Source: Nemertoderma westbladi (lineage: Eukaryota; Xenacoelomorpha; Nemertodermatida; Nemertodermatidae). Taken from it: 64,000 bases of DNA. Each line of letters opens with the position of its first letter. Position 1 is the first letter of the stretch. Made by a program: the position numbers and the translations under genes. The stretch spans positions 1-64,000 of the forward strand of contig JAUCBJ010006179.1 in the NCBI GenBank assembly GCA_032718475.1, in the 5' to 3' direction. The notes below the pieces were generated by a model. That model saw nothing but the letters and a program-made list of their open reading frames with translations. It did no database searches and was not told the origin of the DNA. This document shows, piece after piece, positions 12,301 to 23,881 of the stretch.

Positions 12301-15300
12301 CGTACGATACTTTACTCAAGAGGCTGTAGAGCCCAATTCCTACGATAAGGCCCTATCAGTAGAAGAAGAAAGAGCCAAGCAGATCCAGGAGTCAACTACA
12401 CGTTTTCTTAAAGATCAAGGTAGATATGAAATCGGTCTACCATTCCGAAAGCGAGAACCAAAATTCATAAACAACCGACCCTTGGCGGAGAAAAGAATTG
12501 CTCAACTACATCGACGCCTTACGGCAAATGCTTCAGCTAAAGAAATCTATCAGACTCAGTTGAAGAAATTTATTAACAACGGATATGCGGAGCGAGTACC
12601 GGAAGAAACACCTATAACTGAGAGAACGTACTATTTAACACATCATTACGTTCCCAAACCCGGTAAACCCCATGAAGTAAGGGTAGTATTTGACGGCTCC
12701 GCCCTCTACATGGGCCAATCCCTTAATTCCGAGTTGTTACCAGGACCCAACTTACTCCAATCCTTGTTGGGAATACTCTTAAGATTACGACAATATTCAA
12801 TCGCTTTCGCCTCCGATATAGAAGGCATGTTCTTACAAGTCAAGGCGCTAGATAGGGATCGAGATAGCCTATGATTTCTGTGGTGGCCGGAAGGAGACCT
12901 CAACCAGAAACCGGTGGAGTATTGGATGACCATCCAGGCCTTTGGGATCATCTCAAGCCCTTCAAACGCCTGCTCAGTGGTGCGCACCACTGCTGATGAC
13001 AACCGGGACGCCTTCTCAAAAGAGGTGATCGACAACATCAAACGGGATATATACATGGACGACAATTTAAAGTCCCTTCCATCAGTGGAAGAAGCCATTG
13101 ATGTCGCCAAAGGAACGGTAGAGTGCTTAAAAAGAGGTGGATTTCGATTAACTAAATTCACCAGCAACTCCCTTGAGTTTCTGGAATCGATCCCGGTAGA
13201 AGATCGAGGAGCGAAAGATCTAGACCTAATCAAAGATGATCTTCCAGAAACCAAGACACTTGGTTTGAAATGGGACACAGAGAGAGATATCCTGTTTTTC
13301 CAGCTAAAACAGCGAGATAATCCAGTTCGGACTAAACGGATTTGTTTAAGTATCCTGAGCACTTATTTCGATCCATTGGGATTTATTAGCCCAGTTATAT
13401 TGATTGCTCGGAGTTTAGTACAACAAATGTGGCTTGAAAACCACTCATGGGATGATCCACTTAAGGGAGAACTATTAAAGAAGTGGATGAAATGGGAAGA
13501 TTCTCTACCAGCCATCGAGAACTTTATAATTTCCCGTTCATATTTTGGTCATGTTCTCCCTACGTATTCCTATCAACTCCATGTGTTTGGAGACGCCAGC
13601 GATATGGGAATAGGTATAGTAGCCTACCTGAGAGTGGAAACTCCGGATGGAATCAAAGTCGCCTTGGTTACCTCTAAGGCATTGATAAACAACAAGTTGA
13701 AAGTTCCTCGAGCGGAGTTAAAAGCGGCTCTATACGCTACAGCCATCGGCCGAAATGTAACAGAACAGATCGAATATCCACTGGAGAAAACTGTCTATTG
13801 GACCGATGCTCTACTCGTGTTGGAGTATATAACCAATGAAGTCTGTCAGTTCAGCGTCTTCGTTACCAACAGAGTAGCCATTATACTTAGTCGTACGAAG
13901 ATGGATCAATGGAGACATTGCCCCGGAATGATTAATCCAGCAGACATCGCCTCCAGGGGAGCAACTCCACAAGAACTGATAGATACTCCAGACTGGTTAG
14001 GTGAACCCGACTTCCTAAGCAAAGAAGAGGAAGAATGCCCTCCTCATCTTACTACGGCGGAGATTAGACAGGCCAAGGGAGCGGAGAAAGTCAAACCTAA
14101 AACTCGGGCGAGTAAATCGAAGTTATTTAAACCCGTGGTAGATCTGTCTGTACTACACACTTCCGGAGACGACGCTTTGGATCCGAAACCCACAGCCACA
14201 AATAAGTCTGTTGTGGAAATCAGAGAGAAGGATTGGAAATCTGGAATACCAGACGTCTCGCAAGGACTCTCACCTCTCCTGCAGAGAGCGATATATCACT
14301 ACAGTTCCTGGAATCGGCTCTGTAAGGCCGTTACATATTTAAAGCGATGTTTTCATCATCACTACTCCAGGACGAAGACCAATAGTGATACCGCTCCACT
14401 GACATCTGTGCAGGTCCATGTTGTTAAAGATCTTCCCAAATATAAGATATCCGACAGGTTTCTGAAGGAGAAGATCAGTTATCAGGAGCATGAAGAAACC
14501 AATAAGCAGATGCTGAGACTCCTGCAATGCTATGAGGATTCCGATAAGTATTTCCTGTTGTTGAGAAATCCACAGATGCGCTTAAGGGATCGTTTCTCTA
14601 GCACAATGATAGATGGGTTGATACGTGTTGGAGGAAGATTAACTAATGCTCCATTATCCTTTGACACTAAGTTTCCCATACTCATTAGAAATCTTGAAAT
14701 ACAAATCAAGATGATTGTAGATGTTCACAGCAAACTTTATCATGCTGGTAGAGAACGAGTTCTTAGCGAAATTCGAACTCGCTATTATTTTTATAAACCC
14801 TGTAGAGCTCTGAACCAAGTTCTTAGGAACTGCATACCCTGTAGGAAAGCATTCAGTAGGCCTTTAACATAGCGAGAGGCAGAATTACCTAGGGAACGAG
14901 TAAGCTTCTATGAACCACCCTTTACTAATACCGGTGTAGATTTATTTGGCCCTATTGAAGTATATCGAGCTAGGACTATAGTCAAGAGATGGTGTGTCAT
15001 CTTTGTTTGTATGACTTGTAGAGCTATCCATCTCGATATGGTGAACGATTTATCTACCAACAGCTTCCTATTGAGCTTACGCCGACAGATCGCTCGCTTT
15101 GGAACTAGTAACACGATGAGATCTGATAAGGGAACGAACTTCATTGGTTTCAACAATGAAATCAAGGCTTACGTCAAAGATTGGAACCAAAGACAGGTGG
15201 ACGATCAGCTAAGGGTAACAGCGTCTAGCTGGACCTTCAACGCCGCCGACGCCCCTTGGTGGGGAGGAAGTTGGGAGAGATTAATCAGGAGCGTGAAGAC

Positions 15301-15936
15301 CGCATTTCACTTAATAGTGCCGTGCCGCACGTATCTCACCGACGAACTTTTGCGGACGTTAATGGAGGAAATCGCCGCCTATCTCAACGAGAGACCGCTT
15401 ATGCCAGTCTCATCGAGTCCCGTTTCCCTGGAAGCGCTAACACCCGCGCACTTCCTACTGAAGAAACCTGTAGCCATGCTCCCACGATCGGAAATCACAG
15501 ACGGAGACCAATACTGCCGGCAAACCTGGCAACTTATGCAGTTGTTATCCCGTCGTTTCGCTGACCATTTCGAAAAACATTATCTGCCCACGCTACAACT
15601 TCGAACTAAGTGGTTTGCGCAGCAAGAAAACGTCAGCGCTGGAGACAGGTCCTTATTGTGGATTCAGATCTTCCACGTAAGCGGTGGCAGACAGGTCGTA
15701 TCATCGAGACTCACATCTCGGATGATGGTTTGGTGCGATCGGTAGAACTCGTCGTCATGCGACGTAACTTTAAGAAACCGGGAATTGTCTTCGAGACACA
15801 GCAGCTCAATCGCCCAGTTGGTCGTTTATGTTTACTGGAAAGAGACAGAGAACTCTCCGGAAACTATGGAAGGCAAGATACTCTTCCCACGACCACCTCT
15901 CTAATCCAACAAACATCTAGGGACTCCCCAACTTAA
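9308..15936 (+). pseudogene. BEL copy B gag-protease-RT-RNase H-integrase frame
   Basis: The order of recognisable parts is: an Ala/Glu/Lys-rich coiled coil (about 9530-9720); DUF1759 Gag-related domain (about 10720-11160); a deletion removing the Gag zinc knuckles (about 11190); DUF1758 aspartic protease with DSGSTGTF (Asp at 11567); RT with SDIEGMF (12814) and YMDD (13052-13063); RNase H/Peptidase_A17 with VFGDAS, RAELKAAL and WTDALL (about 13590-13800); integrase H2C2 zinc-binding domain (H..H, CIPC, 14719-14850); rve core with Asp (14939), Asp in SDKGTNF (about 15124) and Glu in GSWERL (about 15275); DUF5641 tail. Breaks are TGA at 12872, TAG at 14870 (CAG in copy C) and a 1 bp loss near 15645 that shifts the tail into the frame ending at 15936. 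All main catalytic residues remain, but the frame cannot make a full polyprotein. Confidence 0.85.
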
Positions 15937-17568
15937 CAACGTCTGGAGTGGGTGTGTGACTATATCATTTTATATTCTTATTATTTTATATTTATGTATG
16001 TATTATTATGTAATTTTATTATAATCGTTTTCTTTAATTTTATTTAGTAGAATGTTATTTTAGCGATTATTTAGTAGATTAGTGCAATATATATTAGTGT
16101 TTATTACTTAATTACTTATATATTATATATTTAGAGCGACGGCGAGAAATAATTCTTTTTCTCTTTCCTTACTGTCCGTATTACATTACAAATACGTAAC
16201 TACAGTAAGATGAAATATTAGTACTTATTAAAGTACAATAAAGCTCCTACTATATTCAAGTATTATTGGTAAAGTAGAGTATTAGGAATGCAAAATTCAG
16301 ATCCTCGTGTCTCGGCTAAACCAAGCTCTGGGTAGACCTTGGAAACGACTTGCCTCTTCTCACTGACATTGCTTCTTGCGATATTGCTCTCATACCGTAT
16401 ATTAAATAATACATATAGTAGCGTGATGTCACTTTAACAGTAGCGTACAACGCAAATAAATCTGTTAAACCCTTTGACCATCTGTAATTCTAGTCGATTA
16501 AGATATCGCGGCACCCACCGATATACTTGAAAGACAAAATTCTAGAATCAGTGGTTAACGTCCCGAGACAAGTTCTGGAATAAACCGGTGCCCATCTTAA
16601 ATATTAATTATTAATATTTATAAAGTCTGTCAAATTCAGATCCTTTAAAATTCTAGTCAATTAAGATATCGTAGCACTTACCGATACTCTTAAAAAGACA
16701 AATTTCCTAGAATCCAGGATCCCAGTCCCCAGACATGCTCTGGAATAAAATTGTGTCTATTTAATATTAAATAATAAAATTTACGGGAATAAATTTAAAT
16801 TCATATTTTAATGAATTTGATAAATTGTCATTTTTATGCAATTTATAACATTCCCAAAATTCCATTAATTAATAGATCATGGGAGCGGAGATTCACCCTA
16901 TTAAGTGTATTAGTGTGCGAGAATCTCCAATATATAGTCAATAGCCGATAAAATTCATAAAATCATGTATAAAGGGGATATTGACAATTAAAGAATTACT
17001 ATTAAATAGCATCCCAGATCTGTATGCATGAGAATTACCCTAATTCTACCGCTAGCTTTCCATAATGTCACCATAGCAACAACCACGCTAGAATTAGAAG
17101 TGAGTTAAAAGAACAATAGAAAGCTTACCCCATTGAATAGCATAGGGAATAAATAGCACACTGCTAGTATCCAAGGATACATAATAATAACGTGGCATTC
17201 TGGAAGGCACTGACTAACGGACAAATGGCCCGAATATGTACAGTTTGTGACAGTTGTGTTGAATTTGTGCGTTTATAGGTGAATGTTACTGCTAAAGTCT
17301 GTTTACAGTAGCGAGTCGCAATTGTGAAAGTAGCCCTAACTCTCCAGAAAGAACCTGAAGTACATCTAAGCCTTTGGGACGGACAGTGGAGTGACTTGTG
17401 TCGGTTATCGTTGTCGTTGTGTAGCTACTACGTTGGCGAAAAACACAGCGACGACGGTACATCGGCGCTGAGGATCTTGCACTGTCCGGGGGCAGAGAGG
17501 GGTAGGCAGCGACGCCCGCTAGCCTAAATATAAACTCATTATAATATTGATAAACTCATATAGCAGAT
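15937..17568 (+). other. Untranslated spacer between pol and ORF3, copy B
   Basis: No coding frame is supported. It is homologous to the spacers of copies A and C. Twin direct repeats begin at 16487 and 16650, each with a hairpin of the CCAGAC/GTCTGG type. The end carries ATATAGCAG immediately before the ORF3 ATG (17569), a plausible acceptor for a spliced ORF3 message. I find no TATA box or LTR-like boundary that would make this an internal LTR. Confidence 0.7.
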
Positions 17569-20500
17569 ATGACTGAGTTGATAGAAGATGATCTTGGTAT
17601 CAGGGAGCGATATACTCTACCTTTACAAGCGTTTGTTGATAGCTTGATACGCGGCGACGCTGGTCCAACTACTACAAAGGACGATGGTCGTTATATCGAA
17701 CCGCCAATGTCCCAGGAGCAACTTACGCGTGAATTGGACTATAGAAAATTCACCGCTCGCTATACGCATTGTAATGGTACGTATATGGACTTCTTAACAA
17801 CTGGCCATCCTATCGATCTACACAATACGGACGATGTAGACACCGAAAGGGAAATGGTTTTATTTAAATATCATACCCAGCGGAGTCGGAACGATAAACC
17901 GAGAATAGAACACGAGAATTCTATTCGAAACAGACTCGAAAGGGAAGACGTTGAAGAGCCGGATAAACGCAGCGACTTCAACGATTATCTGGAATTCCTG
18001 AGAGAAACATATCTCAATATTGCCAGTCAACAAAATCTAGAAACTCGATATCCTCAAGGTATACATCATGACCCTATGATAGAACTCAAACGACTCTATT
18101 TCACTATGATGTATCTTACCGCCGATTGACCGCTACCTGTCGTCCCAGATAGCTTCGAACAGATGGAGGAATATTGTAAAACTGGAGAACGATCACCCGC
18201 GTTTCCCCTGCAGGACGTGCGTCTTTGGTATTACTGCGACGAATGCCCTAGACCCAATCAGCAAACGGAAAGACATAAACATCCGCGGAGACGTTGCGCT
18301 AAACACAGTTTTACACGATATACTTATGGGAGTTTCGAGCGAAACCTGTTCGACGTATCACCTACGCTCGCTCGACTCAAATGATCCTTAAATAAACCGA
18401 TGATCAGAGTTCCGGAATACTTGGTCAGACCTCCTCATTCCTCAGTGAGACCTCAAACGCTTGATCCTAATAGTATAACGGATCCCCCTGAACTGTACTC
18501 ACTATTTAAAGATCTTGTGTTACCCGAACAATTAATCGGTGGCACTCCGGTAGTGGGCTCACTAGATATTCGCCAACCCTACCTAGCCGGATTAGGACGC
18601 GGTCATCTAATATCGCCGTTTAACCCATACAACCGTCCAGGCTTAACCCCTATACAACCCGTTACCGAAGTCGAAGAGAGCGTTGTACGAAACGCATTAG
18701 ACGCTATTCGGCAGAAGATCGGAAAAGGAACTTACGATTGTTTAGAGAAACGCAAATTGCAGCAACAAGTCCAAGCGGTGAAAGAATTAGCTTTACCCCA
18801 GTTCGATAGAGAAATCCAGAATCTCGAGGAAGACATCGAACGTGGACGAACCTACTCTTTACAAGAGTTCCTAGACGAGCGTTTACAACAACAAGCGGAG
18901 GAAAATCAGCTCGAGGAGAAACACATAGAAATGGATGAGAGAGAAGAAGCAGCTTTAGCCCAGCCAGAAGCTCAAATTCTTATGACGGATCTCTATTCTA
19001 AAACCATCATCCATCCTTCGATGGTTCCCCATTTTGGAGACAAACTCTTCGCCACGGCACAGCCTCAACCAGTTGATATCAACCTAAGATCTCGAGATCT
19101 CATCGCTGATGCTCCCATGTTGCAACGTCCGCCAATTGAGGCCGCTCGTGTCGATGGTATACTCGTTGAACCTCCGGACAATAGAGCGGATCTTGTCCGT
19201 CGTATGGTACACGATGTTAACATACGCGCTAGACCTTTACCGAACTCGTTTTATGGGATCAAAGATCACCCTTATTACGTCAATCTAATGCAATATTACA
19301 TGGTAAAACCGGAAGATCCTACACATAGTCTGAGGTTTCTACCACTAATAAATCCTCTCGATCTTGTCGAACTCTAACAACTGCAGAAACATCTAGATCA
19401 GTTAGTCAAAGTAAACTCATTTTGAAAACCCTATAATGTTTCCAGAATAGAGAAAGAGACAATACCTCCATATAATCTTGATGGATTCATCAAAACTCGA
19501 TTAGTACACTGGAATCTCGACATGTTATTCGAGGAGGAAAGAATACAACGATATGGAGATGTAGAAACATATACTACACAATATTTAAAGTATAGAGATC
19601 TACCTAATGCTAGCGAATGCGCTACCTTGTGGCATCCAGTGGGAATGACTCTAGAAAACGCTACTAAAGTGTGGAATGAGACTCTTAACGTTATCGAGAT
19701 GTATGGAGTTGTCACTTACGATAACGAAGGTAGCGTTCCGGTTGGAGAACTGGGAACTACGCGCATGATACATATACGAGGACTAGCTGGTTCTACCCAC
19801 GTATTTACTCGAGCGTATTCCGATGTGATTGATTATTCCTTTGAGACCCTTACCGAGATACAAAAGAAACTCCGACATAGACAATTCGAACTCGCGCAGC
19901 GTTACGTCACCGACACCGAGCGCAAACCGGCCATGGGTATCGATGGATCGATGTTACCCCAGCCCGTGCTCGAGATGTTGTTTAATGAAAGAATCCTTAA
20001 AATCGGCTCAGCTGTTTACGGAGATCTCCAAAACGACTTTCGGAACATGGAGAACATTCCATACCCTTTCGTTGATACTCAGCTGATTGCTCCCTGGGCA
20101 GAAGGCCGAGGTTTCTTCCGCGCTATGTATGCAAATACACCCAGCGGCATTACTAAAGTACAACGAACCTCCATCGGTCATCTTGCCTTTCAAGAATATG
20201 GATGGAATTTCAAAGTTGGAAATCCTATCAACTACCAACAAGTATATGGAGATCATTATTCTCGATTATACTTTGACGGACCATTGACCGCACCTGGCGC
20301 CGTTGATAGCTTTATGAGTGTTCCACTTCGTCCCTCCTTAGCTATATACACGATCTTTGAAAACGCCGCACTTGCCGGTTGGCTAGCCGATGTGTGCAGT
20401 CGTACCATACGCGCCCATCCCTTAATACTTGGAACCAAACTCGCCAAGCTAGATGAACACAATAAATTCATTCGCTTCGAATGTTTCAGGCGCTTTCTGA

Positions 20501-21814
20501 CTCCGTTCCGTAACGTTGATAGTCAGTTCAAGGACCGCGCTCTGACCAAACTCAGCCTAAGAGACTCAGCTGCGGAGAAGTTAGACAGCACGGGATTCGC
20601 CCTTTTCAAGGACGTTTGTATACAGAACTTACATTCATCTGTTATACAAAGACCTCGAATACCCACGGGTTATTCTGTCGTGGTTATTCTATTCGCTTGC
20701 GGAGACAGCCGCACCTATCTCAGCTATGCAATTGGAAGACGAACCAATATGCTTAGAATCTGAGGAGATTCAGCCTACAGCGCCCCGGAGCAGCGATAAC
20801 GACTACGTCTTGGAATGGTATCAAGGTCCACAATGTCTCACCGCATATGATTATCGGCACGCCAACTATGTTTCTCGAAAACGTTGCAGATTATGCGCAT
20901 CGAGAGATCATTTCACCCCTATGGACTCAGACGTACCCTGCTCCTATTTCCATGAACAACCTATGATGGAGATCTATTGTGCGTATTGCAGACTCAATAA
21001 CTCGCACATTTTTGCAGTCTGCCCCCAATTTATGACTCAATGCCACCACTGTCAACTTAAAGAACATGCCAGTTTTAATTGCCTTTTTAACCGCGATCTG
21101 GAAAGCGTAGATGAGATGATTACCCTGCGCTACATCCGAGCTTGGGAAGCGAACGCGGATTTACATTGTGAGTCACGCCATCGCTATTACCCTGGACGCG
21201 CCTACGAGGGAGTTTACGCGTTCCATCCTTATCTATTCGCGTCTGTTGAACAAAAAACACGCACACCGAGTTACGAACTAATGAAGCGTGTTCGTGAGTG
21301 TATTTCCACCAAATTTGTTCGAAAATATCTCAGGAACGTCAATCCTAACGATATTAATTCATACCATTTGATAAATTTCATCCGTCAAGACCCTGAGTAT
21401 AGCGATTTATTTGTCAACTCACACCCTGAGTTACAGGAAGTATCTCGACGGCCTTACGAATATCGAGCCCGAGAACGCGAGCTGGAAAGAACCATTAAAC
21501 CGAGGAAGTTTCTCACCACTCACGGTCCACCTACCGCTATTGTCCAGATGACTCGTCAGGGACCAGTAGGAGCTGCTGTCCTAAGACGCGCCCTAAAGGC
21601 CGTTAGACCTCGCTCTACTGAAGTTGATATCGATCAACCAGGTACCTCGACCGGCGGATACACCGATCGTAATCCTAAACCTTCAGATGCAATTGTATTG
21701 TACCCTTCACCCAGGAGTTATAGCCCTCCTAGTAAAGTGGCTCGCCCCAAAGAGAAAAGGACTCTTGCTAGCCTCAAAAAACTGCGTAAACGCCGTCCGC
21801 GTAAGAAAGACTAA
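17569..21814 (+). pseudogene. BEL copy B ORF3: about 1.4 kb-residue protein of unknown function with zinc knuckles
   Basis: I do not recognise this protein. One frame runs from ATG 17569, broken by TGA 18127, TGA 18382, TAA 19375, TGA 19423 and a frameshift near 20700, to TAA 21812. The stops at 18127 and 18382 are CGA in copy C or copy A, so they are decay. The N-terminus is acidic. A CDEC...C region lies at about 18235-18300, a Gln/Glu-rich helix at about 18700-18940, and a mixed, globular-looking segment at 19522-20640. The C-terminal part has a perfect CCHC knuckle (CHHCQLKEHASFNC, about 21042), two near-knuckles (CRLC..., CAYC...) and a Lys/Arg-rich tail. There is no signal peptide or membrane segment, so an Env role is unlikely. 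Knuckles plus basic tail suggest nucleic-acid binding, perhaps a second Gag-like protein (inference). Confidence 0.6.
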
Positions 21815-21882
21815 CTGTTTAGAGTATTTTTATATTTTAGAAACTGTGATTTTTTATATTTTATAGAATTAAATCCCATTTT

Positions 21883-21892
21883 CTGGGAGCGG
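21883..21892 (+). promoter_or_regulatory. Purine-rich tract before the 3' LTR
   Basis: CTGGGAGCGG abuts the TGT start of LTR 2. The same sequence abuts LTR 1 (5181-5190) and LTR 3 (53946-53955, -). Position and conservation fit the plus-strand priming tract of an LTR retrotransposon, although it is short and not purely purine. Confidence 0.6.
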
Positions 21893-23071
21893 TGTAAAGG
21901 CTTTTGCGGAATTAGCTGGTTATTTTCCCCGCAAAGTACTCTGTAGTTGTTTTAACGGACATAAAAAGCCGTTTCCTTACTGTACCGGTGTTTTAGTGGA
22001 CATAAAAAGCCATTTCTTCTGTATGTGTACTTTAGCGGACATAACTAGCGATTTTATGTCGCAATAAGCCAAATACTCTAAACATTGGAACTCAGATGAC
22101 GACATCTATCAGCTGTGTCCACGTGTAACTTTTTCTTTGTTCTTTGTTCATTCTTTGTTTGGTCGACCAATCAGAGCGGTTTTCACTCTGTGTTGGACAT
22201 AGTATACAGAAACTCACGCAATTCAGTCAGTGTGTGTATTTTTCCTGATGCCAGAAGACCGGCTTTGGAATTTCTGTGTTTCAGGCTTTAGCCAAACATT
22301 AGTAGGCTTGATCATAGAAACGTATAACTGTTATCATAACAAACCAAACCAAACTGGCATACAGCCCATATCATACTATGCATACCTTTCACCGCATTAT
22401 TTTACTGCTATTTACTGTCGGTTATTATTGTATCAGTTGATGGAATATTGTTATATTTGGATAATATCGATAAATAATCATAAAACCCCAATCTTCTTGA
22501 TATACTGTAGGTAAGAGACAGGTTACATATAGCAATTGCGACTTACATTATATTGGTTTTGGAGTGAATCTAATGCTATTTCATAGGCACTACATGTGTC
22601 GGTTGCTGTTCTCCTTATATGTGACTAAAATTAGTGAAGGTCGGCAGATTGGTGTGCAGCATTGTGCGGTAGTGTGCATGAATGTGATAGATAACAAAGC
22701 ATCTCCTAAAGAATGCGCTTTATACGTGAATCATTAGCCATCCCGTTGTGTTTAGTGTAAGTCATAACTCTGTTTACATACTTAGAGCGCCACGTCCTAA
22801 AGGATCTGTTGATATTTCCCGAAAGTGAATAATATTTGTCAGAAATTATATATTAACGATCAGTCGAATAATACAGTAGGCCTACACCGCAATAAGGTCA
22901 GAGCTTGCGAATCCAGTCTCCCGGGTATATCCAGCGGGTGAATGGTCGCGCATAGACTGGCTTCGGCTAATGTAGTGTATCAAATACTCGTCATAGGCTA
23001 AAGTCGATTTATAATCTAGAAGACACCTAAATTTGGCAGGTTAAACTGCTAAAGGTCTGAAAGCGCGAACA
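21893..23071 (+). repeat. LTR 2 (3' LTR of BEL copy B)
   Basis: This LTR is 1179 bp, TGTAAAGG...GCGCGAACA. It differs from LTR 1 by many substitutions in the first half and by a third copy of the unit of about 35 bp with TTTAGCGGACATAA (about 21945-22050). That level of difference indicates an old insertion, in line with the decay of the coding frames. It is followed at once by TACTGTTACACTCAC, which is intron sequence of an SR-gene copy on the other strand. Confidence 0.8.
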
Positions 23072-23403
23072 TACTGTTACACTCACATAATTAGGAATAT
23101 GTACTGTATATAGTAGACCTAAACCCACATTATATCCTATATTATATTTAGTCAAACAAACCTTCCCTTTTTTCCCTTTCCTCTACGACTTCTAGACCTG
23201 CTTCCTTTTCCTCGGCGACTCCTAGACCTGCTCTTCTTTCCCTTCTTACTTCCCTTTCGTTTTTTACGTCTCCTTTTCTCCATTTCATTCCGGCTGGTGG
23301 AACGATTACCACTCTTTTATAGGCTCCTACTTTTCCTTTCATCTAAGGCCCAACTCGGCAAACTATCCAACCCCAAATCACTTTCTTCAGGTTGAACAGG
23401 CAT
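23072..23403 (-). pseudogene. Broken copy of the SR/K-rich basic-protein gene
   Basis: Exon 1 runs from ATG (23403-23401) to a GT donor (23161-23160), and the intron continues to 23072, where LTR 2 interrupts it. It is a paralogue of the intact gene at 46606-46989: MPVQ start, acidic stretch, then KRRRKKRKGSKK and two SRSRSRRGKG blocks. A TAA (minus strand, 23319-23317) replaces a serine codon, and the exon is 1 bp shorter than the intact copy, so the frame is lost. Intron sequence matches the other copies closely. Confidence 0.75.
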
Positions 23404-23881
23404 GATTATTTAAAATATTACCGATAATTACCTCAATAATGTCCTAAACAAAAAACTAAGTTTTGCCTAATTCGCCATGTCAACAACACCCATGACCATT
23501 TTATACTATGTTTTTTTTTTAATTAAATAATTATTGATGTGGATATTCTAGCCGGTAGATGGTACTAATATACTGCATCTTAGTTCAATCTGAATAATTA
23601 ATTCCACGTAGCTAATGTTATTTACTAGCTAGCAGATTTAATTAGCAAGTAAAAAAAATTGTATTAAAATTAAATATAAGACCAGCATGATATTGCCTAC
23701 CGCCTCGTAATTTAACTTGGTTTACACACACACTTTATTAATGATTAGACATTATTGAAATTGATATAGCTAGTATTTTTAATGGCAGCACACAGCGGCT
23801 CATTTATTCATAAAATCAAAAAAATAATATTACGTAACTTGTTTTGTATTATACATTTACATTATATACAAATACACAATA
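23404..23881. other. Non-coding, AT-rich
   Basis: I see no gene. The stretch is AT-rich with an 11 T run near 23510 and ends at the TA preceding the inverted-repeat element at 23882. Confidence 0.5.

Larger units (their letters stand above)
5191..23071 (+). mobile_element. Giant BEL/Pao LTR retrotransposon, copy B (about 17.9 kb)
   Basis: This is the most complete copy: LTR 1, leader, gag, DUF1759, protease, RT, RNase H, integrase, spacer, ORF3, purine-rich tract, LTR 2. BEL/Pao elements are usually about 6-9 kb, and the extra length comes from 1.2 kb LTRs, a 2.1 kb leader, a 1.6 kb spacer and a 4.25 kb ORF3. It is inactive, with at least seven in-frame stops, several frameshifts and a deletion of the Gag zinc knuckles. 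It ends inside the intron of an SR-gene copy (23072-23403, -). The matching left insertion point is not in the window, as expected if copies A and B are a tandem sharing LTR 1. An alternative is that two elements were joined by unequal LTR-LTR recombination. Confidence 0.75.

Noticed and set aside
12706-13362. 218-codon minus-strand frame opposite the RT
   Set aside because: It lies entirely opposite well-supported RT motifs (YMDD) and has no recognisable domain.
15937-17568. Spacer as an internal LTR or a second element's boundary
   Set aside because: It lacks TGT...ACA edges and flanking duplications and does not match the LTRs, while it is conserved in position in all three copies.
8622-19425. 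Programmed UGA readthrough as the reason for the repeated TGA codons
   Set aside because: The TGAs at 18127 and 18382 are CGA in sister copies, and TAG/TAA stops and frameshifts also occur, so decay is simpler.
17569-21814. ORF3 as a retroviral-type envelope
   Set aside because: No signal peptide, no membrane anchor and no furin-like or fusion segment is visible; zinc knuckles argue for nucleic-acid binding.
22230-22514. 94-codon open frame in LTR 2
   Set aside because: Not conserved in LTR 1 or LTR 3 and of LTR-like composition; a chance frame.
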